Positions 1 through 11,868 of a DNA stretch of 64,000 nucleotides are shown one piece after another. The DNA comes from Okapia johnstoni. Lineage: Eukaryota > Chordata > Mammalia > Artiodactyla > Giraffidae. The translations under genes and the position numbers were made by a program. The notes beneath the pieces are model-generated. The model was not told where the DNA came from, did no database searches, and saw nothing but the letters and a program-made list of their open reading frames with translations. The stretch covers positions 72,990,501-73,054,500 of the forward strand of contig CM044316.1 in the NCBI GenBank assembly GCA_024291935.2, written 5' to 3'. Each line of letters opens with the position of its first letter. Positions within the stretch are counted from its first letter, which is position 1.

Positions 1-684
1 AATAGCAAAAATCTATAATTTGTGTAAAGATGTTCAGGATGTATTATTTTTTCAGGTTTTTTTTGTTAATATTACAATTAATTTTTTTTAATTTGATTTT
101 CATTATATATTATAGTTGATTTACAATGTTGTATTAGTTTCAGGTGTGCAGCAAAGTAATTCAATTGTTCATATACATATATTTATTCCTTTTTAGATTC
201 TTTGCCCATATAGGATATTACAGAATATTGAGTAGAATTCCCTATACTATACAGTAGATCCTCCATTGGTTTGCCAGTTTTTTTGTTGAAAATTTGTGTC
301 CATGTTCATCAGTGATATTGGCCTATATATTTTTTTTTGTATGTGTGGTATCTTTTGTCTGATTTTGGTATTAGAGTGATGGTGGCCTCATGGAATAAAC
401 TTGGGAGTGTTTGTTCTTCTGCAAAATTTTGGAAGAGTTTCAGAAAGATAGGTGTTATCTCTTCTCTAAATGTTTGATAGAATTGAACTATGAAGCTATC
501 TGGTCCTACACTTTCACTTTTTGGGAGTTTTAAAATTACTGTTTCAATTTCAGTACATGTGATTGGTCTGTTCATATTTCTTATTATGTTTCTTCCTGGT
601 TCAGTCTTAGAAGGTTGTACCTTTCTAAGAATTTCTCCATTTCTTCTAAGTTGTTAATTTTATTGGCATATAGTTGCTTGTAGT

Positions 685-934
685 ATGGCACCCCACTCCA
701 GTACTCTTGCCTGGAAAATCTCAGGGACGGGGGAGCCTGGTAGGCTGCAGTCCATGGGGTCGCAAAAAGTCGGACACGACTGAGCGGCTTCACTTTCACT
801 TTTCCCTTTCATGCACTAGAGAAGGACATGGCAACCCACTCCAGTGTTCTTACCTGGAGAATCCCAGGGACGGCGGAGCCTGGTGGGCTGCCGTCTATGG
901 GGTCACACAGAGTCGGACACGACTGAAGCGACTT

Positions 935-969
<35 letters not shown>
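685..969 (+). mobile_element. Bov-A2 dimeric SINE with (CAG)n tail
   Basis: Two BovB-derived monomers lie in tandem, each with the CACTCCAGT..CTTGCCTGGA and GTCGGACACGACTG blocks. The element ends in about 11 CAG units at 937-969. It is inserted in the antisense L1. Confidence 0.9.
937..969 (+). repeat. (CAG)n microsatellite, SINE tail
   Basis: This is an uninterrupted trinucleotide run of about 11 units forming the 3' tail of the Bov-A2 element. It is likely length-polymorphic, as such tails often are. Confidence 0.9.
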
Positions 970-973
<4 letters not shown>

Positions 974-2181
974 CTCTTATGACTCCTTGTATTTCTGTGG
1001 TGTTGGTTGTAACTTTTTTCATTTCTAATTTTATTGATTTGAATGCTCTCCCTCGTTTTTCTTGATGAGTATGGCTAGAATTTTGTCAGTTTCATCTTTT
1101 CTAAGAACTAGCTTTCAGTTTCGTCAGTGTTTATCAGTGATATTGGCCTGTAATATTTTGCTATTGTTTTGTTTCTACTTCTTTTATGTCTTCCTTGATC
1201 TTTATAATTGCTTTCCTTCTACTAACTTTGGTTTTGTTCTTCTTTCTCTAGTTGCTTTATGTGTAAGTTAGGGTGTTTATTTGAGATTTTTCTTGTTTCC
1301 TGAGGTAAGATTGTATTGCTACAAACTTCCCTCTTAGAATGGCTTTTGATGCATCCCATAAGTTTGGGGTCATCATGTTTTTATTGTCATTTGTCTCTAG
1401 GTATATTTTACTTTTCTCTTTGATTTCTCTAGTGATCACTGGTTATCTAATAAATATTGTTTAACCTCCACATGTTTGTGGTTTTTCATAGTTTTCTTAT
1501 AGTTACTTCTAATATCACAGTGTGGTTGGAAAAGATGCTAGTTATGATTTTAATTTTCTTAAATTTACCAAGGTTTGCTTTGGCGCCCAGCATGTGATCT
1601 ATCCTGGAGGATAAAAAAAAAAAAATGTGTATTATGCTGCTTCTGGATAGAATGTTTCAAAAATATCAATTATGTTCATCTGGCCTAACGTGTCATTTAA
1701 GATCTGTGTTTCCTCACTGATTTTCTGTCTGTATGATCTGTCCACTAGTGAAAGTGGGATGTTAAAGTCCCCCACTATTATTGTGTTACTGTAGATTTCT
1801 CCTTTTATGGTTGGTAGCATTTGCCTTATATATTGTGGTGCTCCTATGATGGAGGCATATATTTTCTTGGGTTGATCCCTTGATCATTACGTAGTATCCT
1901 TCTTTCTCTTGTAACAGTCTTTATTTTAAAGTCTATGTTGCCTGATATGAGTATTGCTACTCCAGCTTTCTTTTGATTTCTATTTGCCTGGGATGTCTTT
2001 TTCCATCTGCTCATTTTTAGTCTGTGTGTGTCCCTAGATCTGAAGTGGGTCTCTTGTAGAGGGCATATATACAAGTTTTGTAGTGTATCCATTCAGCCTG
2101 TCTATGTCTTTTGGTTTGAGCCTTTAATTCAGTTACATTTATAGTAATTATTAAAATGTATGTTCTTATTGCCATTGTGTT

Positions 2182-3627
2182 CAGTTTAGTTCAGTCGCTC
2201 AGTTGTGTTCGACTTTTGCGACCCCACAGACTGCAGCACACCAGGCCTCCCTGTCCATCACCAACTCCCTGAGTTTACTCAAACTCTTATGTCCATTGAG
2301 TCGGTGATGCCATCCAACCATCTCATCCTGTCATCGCCTTCTCCTCCCGCCTTCAATCTTTCCCAGCATCAGGGTCTTTTCCAATGAGTCAGTTGTCCCA
2401 TCAGGTGGCCAAAGTATTGGAGTTTCAGCTTTTCAACATCAGTCCTTCCAATGAATATTCAGGACTGATTTCCCTTAGGATGGACTGGTTGGATCTCCTT
2501 GCAGTCCAAGGGACCCTTACGAGTCTTCTCCAACACTATGGTTCAAAAGCATCAATTCTTTGGTGCTCAGCTTTCTTTATAGTTCAACTCTCACATCCAT
2601 ACATGACTACTGGAAAAATCATGGCCTTGACTAGATGGACCTTTGTTGGCAAAGTAATGTCTCTGCTTTTAAATATGCTGTCTAGGTTGGTCATAACTTT
2701 TCTACCAAGGAGCAAGTGTCTTAATTTCATGGCTGCAGTCACCAACAGCAGTGATTTTGGAGCCCCCCAAAATAAAGTCTGTCACTGTTTCCATTGTTTT
2801 CCCATCTATTTGCCATGAAGTGATGGGACCAGATGCCATGATCTTAAGTTTTCTGAATATTGAGCTTTAAGCCAACTTTTTCACTCTCCTCTTTCACTTT
2901 CATCAAGAGGCTCTTTACTTCTTCTTCACTTTCTGCCATAAGGGTGGTGTCATCTGCATATCTGGGGTTATTGATATTTCTCTTGGCAATCTTGATTCCA
3001 GCTTGTGCTTCATCCACCCGGGCATTTCTCATAATGTATTCTGCATATAAGTTAAATAAGCAGGATGACAATGTACAGCCTTGACGTAACCTTTCCCAAT
3101 TTGGAACCAGTCTGTTGTTCCATGTCCAGTTCTAACTGTTGCTTCCTGACCTGCATACAGATTTCTCACGAGGCAGATAGGGTGGTCTGCTATTCCCATC
3201 TCTTTAAGAATTTTCCATAGTTTATTGTGATCCACACAGTCAAAGGCTTTGTTTGGTGTAGTCAATAAAGCAGAAGTATATGTTTTTCTGGAAATCTCTT
3301 GCTTTTTTCTATGATCCAACAGATGTTGGCAATTTGTTCTCTGGTTCCTCTGCCTTTTCTAAATCCAGCTTGAACATCTGGAAGTTCATGGTCCCTGTAC
3401 TGTTGAAGTCTGGCTCAGAGACTTTTGAGAATTACTTTGCTAGCATGTGAGATGAGTGCAAATTGTGCAATAATTTGAACATTCTTTGTCATTGCCTTTC
3501 TTTGGGATTGGAATGAAAACTGACCTTTTTCTAGTTGTGTGGCCACTGCTGAGTTTTCCAATTTGCTGGCATATTGCATGCAGCCCTTTTACAGCATCAT
3601 CTGTGAATTGAAATAGCTCAACTGGAA
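2182..3627 (-). mobile_element. BovB (RTE) LINE fragment inserted in L1
   Basis: It is a 5'-truncated BovB read on the minus strand, from the VELF region of the RT to the 3' end at the left. RT motifs include [11 protein letters not shown] (catalytic YADD preserved, about 2930-2960) and CVDHNKLWKIL. Near-identical 12-bp flanks TGCCATTGTGTT (2170-2181) and TGCCATTTTGTT (3628-3639) are a target-site duplication with one mismatch. Frames are broken. Confidence 0.9.
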
Positions 3628-6600
3628 TGCCATTTTGTTAATTATGTGTATTTTTAAATGTTTGTTTCTACCCTTCCTCTTCTGTTCTCCTCTCTTGTGA
3701 GTTGATGACTAACTTTAGCGTTGTGTTTGGATTGCCTTTTCTTTTTTGTGTGTGTACCTATTGTAGCTTTTTGGCTTGTGGTTCCCATTATGCTTTGATG
3801 TACCAGTCTCTATGTCTACAAGGTTGTGTTGTTGGCCTCTTAATTTCAAATGCATTTCCTGGAACTTTTAATATTTTTTCTTTGACTTAGTTTTTGTCAG
3901 TTTTATTAATATGTCTCAGCATGTTGTTCTTTGGGGTTTATCTTGTTTGGGACTCTGTGGTTCCTGGACTTGAGTTTCTCCTTTCTCATGCTAGGGTAAC
4001 TTTCGTCTATAATTTGAGTTTTTTCTCTCTCTTCTCCTGGAGCCCCTATAACGCAAATGTTGGTGCATTTAAGGTTGTCCCATAGGTCTTCGAGCCTATC
4101 TTCACTTGTTTTCATTCTTTTTCTTTATTCTGTCCCATGGCAATGATTTCTACCAATCTGTTTTCCGTTTCACTTACTCATTCTTCTATCTCAATTATTC
4201 TGCTATTGATTCCTTCTAGTGCATTTTTCATTTCAGTTATTGTATTGTTCATCTCTGTTTGTCTGTTAAATCTTTTTATTAAACATCTCTTGTGTCTTCT
4301 AAATCTGTGCCTCCATTCTCTTTCTAAGATCTTGAGTCATCTTCACTATCATTACTCTAAAATCTTTTTTCAGGTAGTTGCTTGCCTCTACTTCATTTAG
4401 TTGTTCTTGGGGATTTTGATCTTGTTCCTTCATCTCAAATATATTATTCTGCCATCTTATTCTGTCTCATTTTCTGTTTCTGGTCTCCTTTCTGCTGGCT
4501 GCAGGATGGTATCTCCTCTTGTTTCTGTGCCTGCCCCTGGGTGGGCGAGTTTTGTCCTGGAGTTTGTTCAGACTTCCTGGTGGGAGGGACTGATGCCTGC
4601 TTACTGATGGGGGTTAGGTCTTGTCCTTCAGGTGGGAAGGGCTATCAAATAGTATGTTTAGAGGTGGCTGTGCAACCAGTATGGTTCTGACAGTCTGTCT
4701 GATGATGGATGATGCTGTATTCCTATTCTGCTGATTGTTTGGTCTGAAACATCAGGAACCTGTAGCTGTTGGGTAGGACCAGGTCTTGATGCCAAAATTG
4801 TGACCTTTGGGAGTGCTTACTCTAATCAATATTCTGAGGCCTCTGCCACCAGTGTCCCCCCACCTCACAGCCCCCTGGTGAGCCACAGCCTATCCCCGCC
4901 TCCCTAGGAAACCCTCCCAAGACTCGTAGGTAGGTTTGGCCCAGGCTCCTATGGAATTTCTGCTTTGTACTTGGTCCCTGTGCATATGTATCCTTGTGTG
5001 CACCCTCCAAGAGTGGAGTCTCTATTTCCCTCAGTCTTATAGAGGTCCTTCACTCGGCCCTACTGCTTTCAAAGTCAAATGCTTTGGGGATTCCTCCTCC
5101 AAATACCAAACCCTCAGGCTGGGAAACCTGACATGGGGCTCAGAACTCTCACTCATGTTGGGGAAACTCTGTGATACAATTATTTTCCAGTATGTGGGTC
5201 ACCCACTCAGTGGGCATGGGATTTGCTTATATTGCTAAAGTGCCCCTCTTCCCATCTCACTTTTGGCTTTTTCTTTGTCTCTGGGTATAGACTATCATTT
5301 TTGGTAGGTTCAAGTCTTTTTTGTCAATGGTTGTTCAGGAGTTGTGATTTTGGTGTTTTCATGAAAGAGGTTAGGTCAAATCCTTTTACTCTGCTATCTT
5401 GTTCAGGAATCTCCCATGATGTATTGGTAAATGGGGAGGCTACAAAAACATGTATTTTGTCCTAGTTTGTAAAAATAAATTGTATGCTTTACCTTTATAT
5501 GCATGTCTTTACATGACTATCTTTATATGAATTGTTAATGGTAGTTGTTTTTAGACTGTTATGATTACTGGAAACTTTTTTCTTTCTTTTTGTGTATTTG
5601 TATTTTTAAGTTTTCTGTAATTCATAGATTTAACTTTTGCAGTGAGAGAAAAAAAATTGAAGGGCCTCATTACACCATCTCTCAACCGGATGACTTATCA
5701 TTTAGAGGTCACCATTCTCTTAAAAGGCAGAAATTTCAATAATTTCAATAGCAGAAATTAGAAATATCTCCCACTGGGTGACTCATACTATTCTAGGATG
5801 ATGAGGGGTAAGGGGCAGCTACATTATTAGCATATTGCCTTGGATTTTTGCAAATAAAAACATTTGGATGGCAGAGAGTAGGGGGAAATGATTAGCAATT
5901 AAAGGACTAAAAGTTATTTTCTTTATGTTTTTTTCTCCCTCTTTTAAGTTGATGTGGATATTTCCCTTTGCAAGGTGTAGCTAATAGGTGAGCTGATACT
6001 TGCTGATATTCAGAGTAAGTTAATCTCATGATTAGGCTAAAAAAAAAAAAAAGTTAACAAGCACATGCTTCCTGAATATTTTCTACTGAAATAACCACTG
6101 TTGTAATCACATTCTGTCTCCCATAACTCTTTAAAATGATCAAAGTGAGCCCTCACAGAATTTCTGGCAAGGTGAATTCCTGTGTACATTTCACAAAGTA
6201 CAACTTCCAAGCACAGTGGGGTTTCCAAGAATATGCCTGGGAAAAATCAAATGAATCTTCACTCTCTAAGAGCTCTGTCTCTGTTTAACCAACTGCTGAG
6301 AAATATGAGGGGGCCAGTGAAGAACAACCTGTTCTATAAATACAGGATAGTCATCGGTTTTTAGAGTTGGTCAAGCTTTTAAAGATCATCAAACTCCAAT
6401 CTGAGAAAGATGAGACTTTCCCTAAAGTTCTGTATCTATTGTACAGATGGTGGCTCCCTTATCACCCCTTTCCCACTATATAAGTGAAGGAGAACTGCTA
6501 TCATTTTCTTAAGCTCATATCTCTCATTATGCCTTTTGGCATTTATGCTACAACTGCAACTATTACATACCTCAGTGGAAGGAAGAAGTGGGAGTAGGAT

Positions 6601-6660
6601 TTGTAACATGAGCTATACCTTGATTATGTAAATGAGAATACTAAATACTCAGGGATATGT

Positions 6661-6781
6661 ATGCTCAGTCACTCAGTCGTGTCTGACTCTTTGCGACCCC
6701 GTGGACTGTAGCCTGACAGGCTCCTCTGTCCATGGGATTCTCCAGGCAAGAACACTGGAGTGGGTTACCATTTCCTACTCC
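6661..6781 (-). mobile_element. Bov-tA/Bov-A type SINE, partial
   Basis: It carries the antisense BovB-tail block (GTGTCTGACTCTTTGCGACC, AGTGGGTTACCATTTCC) without the tRNA head. It is bounded by an exact 11-bp duplication CAGGGATATGT at 6650-6660 and 6782-6792, so this is a complete short insertion event. Confidence 0.85.
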
Positions 6782-8169
6782 CAGGGATATGTGTCCCCTT
6801 TCAAAAAAAAATTAAGCAAAAGAATTCAGTTCATTTCAGTTTTAAATCTCAACAAGTTTATTTTCTGAGAGCCAATTTCTCTAGATTTCTAGAACTAAAA
6901 CATGAGATTTTCGGATGGACAGAAAAAGTCCCTATGAAATAGAGTGTTAATATGCTTAAGGAGAAAGAAACCATCTGTAGAATTAGTGATACATGACTAA
7001 GGTTCTGTAAAGTCTGCTGATGTACCAGCGCTAGCTCACCAGTACCTTCCAAAGACCACTTATTTCCTTGTAACTCCACTGGGTGTGATTCAGTGTCCAA
7101 GATCATCTATCATTTCTTTGGACTTCTTCAGTCCCTCTGCTTCATGGCTGAGCTATTTATGTAACATTATTCCACATGGGAAAGCCCAGCTGTTAAAGTT
7201 TTAGAATCAGGAATAAGGACACATTTTTATTAGATCTTTCATCTTGTCTACAGCATGTTTTTCTTGGTTTAAATATGAAAACAGTATGCTAGCTCCTCTG
7301 CCATAACTCACTCTCCTGTACATGTCTTTGGAGGGGGAGAATGCCTGTGTTGTTCTTCTGGGGTTCCAGAATGAGGCTTATATAAAACTGAATCTGTAAT
7401 CAGGGTGTGGGATTGTATAGTCACCTGTTGAGTTTGAACTCATATGCCTGGTGTAGGCACTGAAGAGGTAAAACAAAACAAAACAAAAAACCACAAACAC
7501 AAAAACAACTATGGATTGGTAGGAGCAAGGGAAGGATGTGAGAGAGTCAAAGAGGAGTTTAGGGGGTTAGAAAGTTTCAATCATAGAAGGAAAGTTGTAC
7601 TATTTACAAAAATAAACTCAGAGAAGCAGATTTAGAAGGGATAAACAGCTTTGTTTGGAAAATGTTTTGAATTGCTGGGAGGCAATCCAAGTGGGTCTTA
7701 AGAGGGTGTGATGTCAGCTTGGTGATACATTGCAGCTTGGCCATCCTACATTTTCTAGAATTCTGTTTCTTATAGTTTGGTTTGAGTGGGCTACATGTGA
7801 AATTTGGGGGCAAAGTTACCACCATTTTGTTAGTTCACACAGGTTGTCACAGATGCACTAACCTTGTTAGCATGAGGCAATGGCTTGACCTATAACTATT
7901 TTACTTTCTCCTTCAGTTTTTCTGAAACTGAAAACTGTGTTCAGCTCCAAAGTGATGGGCACTGGCTTCTTTCTGCAGGACATCCACAGCACCAAGATTA
8001 GAGCAATAATAACTGACATGGGTTGCAGCCCATCCTGAAGCTTCTTGCCTGTCCTTCCGTATTACCTGCCCTGTGGATTTTAGTTGCAATATGAGATCCA
8101 AGGACAGCCTTATAGACCCTATACCTCTAATTTAGTAATCAGGTATTGATTCATCCTTTATATGAGTCT

Positions 8170-8600
8170 CCCAGTCTTTTCTATGGCTCAAAGCAACTGC
8201 ATAATTTGGTCCATTTTTCTATTTAACTTACACCATTCTGTGTCTCAGTTCATGCTAGTTTCTTATCGATTTCTCCACCTCAAGTCCCAAGTTCTTTCCC
8301 ATCTCTCGGTCCTCCAGTATGCTGTTCCTTCCGACTCCTGGGTCATGCTCTTTTCATCTGCAAGTCTTACCCCAGTCATCAACTTTATGGACTGACCTTC
8401 TCTGACTACTCCATCTAAATCATCCTTTGGTGTCTTCAAGGTTCTTACTAGAGGTTGTGTATGCTCACCTAATTATTTTGGTTAGCTGGTCTTCACTAGA
8501 TTCTAGGTTCTGTGATAGTAGCTTTGTCTTGTTCCACATTGGATACCCTGACTCTGGCACACAGCCAATTCTCAAAGGATTCTTCTAGAAACAGAAAACC
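8170..8600 (+). repeat. Ancient L2-like LINE relic
   Basis: The order of weak landmarks (ACCTTCTCTGACTACTCCATCTAAAT, later CTAGATTCTAGGTTCTGTGATAG, then CTGACTCTGGCACACAG) resembles the 3' end of mammalian L2 on the plus strand. It is heavily diverged and not certain without alignment. Confidence 0.4.
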
Positions 8601-10580
8601 AGTTATAAAGGAATTTACCTTGTGTGGCAGACGTGTAAGAGGGATTACTTTTCCATTCCTTGGGAGTATAAAGATTATCCTCAATTCTACCCTTATTTCT
8701 GTTCTTCATTGCAAGTCAAATAAATTGCCCAGCGATTCAGGAGCCATCTCAATAGTTTTCTATGTCCAGTTTCCAAATGTTAGCAGATTCAATTACACCT
8801 CTTTCAAGGGATGCTTGTGAGGGCAATTCTTAAATATAAAAACAACTAGTATTGGAGTTGCCAGTTAAGTATGACTGCAGTTTTAAGTTATGGGTTTAGA
8901 GCTATTGTTACTATGTTATTTTGGCTTTGATTCAGTCAGAGCTCAAAACAGGGACCCATTAGAGATCTGAATGAGGTTTAGATTACATACTCATAAAACT
9001 AAACTTTCTAAAAACTCATCCAGCTTTATTATCCTGTATTTTGCATTCTACAGCTCTCTTAATTTCATACTGTAAACTTCCTAAACATATTTTATAAGTC
9101 AAAGTATTCTCATCACTTTCCAAGATTTAATACGAGTTTCCTCCATTTGGGAATAACGTTTGCTACAGAGCGACCAAAGAATAAACAATACTTTTATTAA
9201 ATAAAATCAAAAGGAAAATCCTATCTTGTTTTGCAAAGGCTCTAATGAAATGTTATAGAGTGTTCTATCTTCCGAACTTTGTGTCCCATGTCAAATCTTT
9301 TAGTGTTAAACCTTAAGTTTGCAGATCTCTTTAAAACTTCACTACTGCAAATATTCCTTTTTTGATACCAGCCTTCTTGAAACCCCTTATGCGTTAAATG
9401 TATCTTTATTCCTTTTAAAGCAGTTTAGTATCTTTGTAAATTATTTTTCCAGCGTTTACCCTAGACACTATTTGATCAGAAATATTGAAGTGGCTCATAA
9501 ATTGTACATTTTGGCAATTTGGACACCAAACCTCAATCATGACACCTTTGCTCCTAGGCTAATTCCCTTACTAAATAAAGCTCAAACAGTAGTGGTATCT
9601 GGCTATTTCGCAGTTTCTGTGTATTCTCATTCTCTACCAAGTATGTGTGAAGTGACTTACCCTTATTTCCAATATTCTGTTTCTCTTTTTTTCCCCTCCC
9701 AGTAATTCTATTATGATTGAGGATATTAATGCAAACCCTTTGAACAGAAAACTGATTTTGCTTTCCTACTATGTTAAACTCAAGTCTCAAGCAAAGCCAT
9801 TTTGAATTCTTTTGATGTAAGTTAAAAATCAGCACTTCAGTGGTTTTTCTCGAGTCTTACAGTGAAGCAATGAGGGCGGTTTAAACTCTACATGAGGACA
9901 CAACAGGATATCGTTCTTCTCTTTGTATCTGAAATGCTTTTTGAGTTCTAAACTCAACTAAAAATACAGTTGTTGCAATTTCATTTGGTTAAGTCAACTC
10001 TTTCCAGTAATAGGTCTAACAAAGATTTGTTTGTGTAAATTGAGGGCTGGGAAGATAACAGTAGAAAGACCATGCTATCTAAAGCAAGGCACATAGTATG
10101 TATATGTTTTTTCATATTTCTCAACAAATGGTATAAACTGGCTAAATCATCTCACTCTGATGGATACTGCTCTCAGATTTTGATAGCTACTTGCCGGAAT
10201 ATTTGGGCATCTGAAGGCTCTTAGTTGAGGACAGGTTGAAAGTCATTTTCAACAATTAATGTAACTTTCACTCAGAATCAGATTTTCAATCTCTGGAGGG
10301 AATTCATGACTTCGTATCTAAACCAAGTCATTTAGACTCTTGAAGGCTCACTCAAAGAAATAGCAATATAATACTGTAGACTGACGGCTTTAAGATGCAA
10401 AACAAAAACTCCCCCAAACCAAACCTGACCAGACACGAATTAAAATGCAGGCAAAACAGAAACATATCTATTTGTATCCTACTCAAAAGGTGGCAATTTC
10501 AATACTTGTAACTTCTAAAACAATCCTCATTCATCTGACAAAAGACAAAAGTAGGAGGCTCTTGTGAGTTCATTTTGATT

Positions 10581-10586
10581 TTTATT
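10581..10586 (-). terminator. Candidate distal polyadenylation signal of TMEM167A
   Basis: AATAAA is read on the minus strand, followed further downstream by a GU-rich run at about 10552-10539. It is the most distal of five AATAAA hexamers after the stop codon. Cleavage would be expected at about 10.56 kb. Confidence 0.45.
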
Positions 10587-10865
10587 ACACACCGCAGACA
10601 TGTACACAAAACAGAGAGTAGGATGCTTCTTTGTACTCTCAAAACCACAGGAAATGTATTTCCACCTACCCACTTTTTTGCGATACTGGAGTGGCATTTC
10701 AGGTTACCATCTTGGAGTTGGTTTAGGGCAAAGTAAAGGAAACCATGGAAGGCAATGTATATATAGCATAATCATGAGCTATTTTTGGAAGCTAGTAGTA
10801 ACAGGCAGACTGAGAATAACAGGGCTGTGCAGTATGAAAAAGGCTATTACTAGGGTATTAATTTT

Positions 10866-11075
10866 GTTGTTGTTTAGTCGCTAAGTCGTGTCCAACTCTT
10901 TTGAGACCCCATGGACTGTACACCGTTAGGCTCCTCTGTCCATGGGATTTCCCAGGCAAGAATACTGGAGTGGGTTGCCATTTCCTTCCCTAAGGGACCT
11001 TCCCAACTCAGGGATCGAACCTGCATCTAATGCATTGCAGGTGGATTCTTTACCACTGAGCCACCAGGGAAGCCC
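10866..11075 (-). mobile_element. Bov-tA SINE in the probable TMEM167A 3' UTR
   Basis: It is full length in antisense: TTAGTCGCTAAGTCGTGTCC at the left, BovB-derived middle, then the tRNA-like box ending GAGCCACCAGGGAAGCCC. It lies in sense relative to TMEM167A transcription and would be part of the mRNA if the distal polyadenylation site is used. Short TTTTGTT sequences flank it. Confidence 0.92.
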
Positions 11076-11654
11076 ACTTCTTTTGTTCATCTATTCTTAT
11101 TAGATACCAGAGAAAGTAAAAAGGGGGTCCGTAAGAATCTTTCATTCTTGTTTTCAATTACCTGTGATACAGTATCTTCTCAAAGGCTTTTGAAAGGAGC
11201 ACATTTCCTTGTTTAGACTGAAAAGACTGGAAATCTTTTCTGTGCACCCAGGAAATGTAGAAGTTACAACTACCTTCACTTGTGCACCTGTGCTTTAATA
11301 ATCCTGATTACTCTTGGCATTGATAGAGTATGAGCTACAAAGTTCCTAAAAATACCTGACCTCACTTGTAAGTTACCTTGGCTTTATATGCTATGCATGT
11401 GTCTCTGAAGAGGATACTATTGTATTCTTGGTCCAAAATAAGGTTGGCATGGATATATTCCATCTTTTTTACACATACACCAATGTAGTAATTTTATTTT
11501 TTTCCTTAAGTTTTTTTTTTTTTTTTTTGTCAGGCAGGAGAAAACACATTCCACTTCAATTTTGAGGTAGGTAATAGGTGGTAATGAGAAAAATGCAGGA
11601 CCCTTTAGGATCTAACCTCTCTCCACCTTTCTAGGCTTATGTCTTAACCTAGTT

Positions 11655-11868
11655 TATCCTTGAACAGTGAGGGGGTAAGGGGCGCTGACCCTCTATGCAG
11701 TCCAAAATCTATGCATATCCTACAGCCTGCCCTCCATAACTATGGTTCCATATCCACAGATTCAACCAACTTGGGATCGTTTACTACTGAAGCATTTACT
11801 ACCGAAAAAATCCAACATGTAAATGGAGCTACACAGTTCAAACCTGTGTTGTTCACGGCTCAACTCCA
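11655..11868. mobile_element. Tigger-like DNA transposon fossil
   Basis: The left end TATCCTTGAACAGTGAGGGG and the right end CAGTTCAAACCTGTGTTGTT..GGCTCAACT resemble the inverted termini of mammalian TcMar-Tigger derived elements. The core (CATATCCACAGATTCAACCAAC) also fits that group. It has no coding capacity and lies inside the probable 3' UTR. Confidence 0.5.

Larger units (their letters stand above)
85..5413 (-). mobile_element. L1 LINE, 5' to 3' on minus strand, degraded, with nested insertions
   Basis: The L1 3' end with its T-run lies at about 85-270. ORF2 reverse-transcriptase remains are read on the minus strand at about 309-575 (IETVILKLP, FYQTFREEITPIFLKLF). The endonuclease region is at about 1632-2092 (LQETHFRSRDTHRLK). 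An ORF1 piece is at 3906-4115 (RLEDLWDNLKCTNI), and the 5' UTR runs to about 5413, where the minus strand reads like an L1 5' end (CCTGAACAAGATAGCAGAG). All frames are broken, so it is not active. A Bov-A2 SINE (685-969) and a BovB (2182-3627) interrupt it. No clear target-site duplication was seen. Confidence 0.85.
5414..10559. other. Mostly unique intergenic flank beyond TMEM167A
   Basis: This is AT-rich DNA with no supported gene. It holds one SINE piece (6661-6781) and an old L2-like relic (about 8170-8600). Short open frames here have no recognisable family and no splice support. Confidence 0.6.

Noticed and set aside
2384..2818. 144-codon plus-strand open frame
   Set aside because: It is the opposite-strand shadow of the BovB C-terminal coding region.
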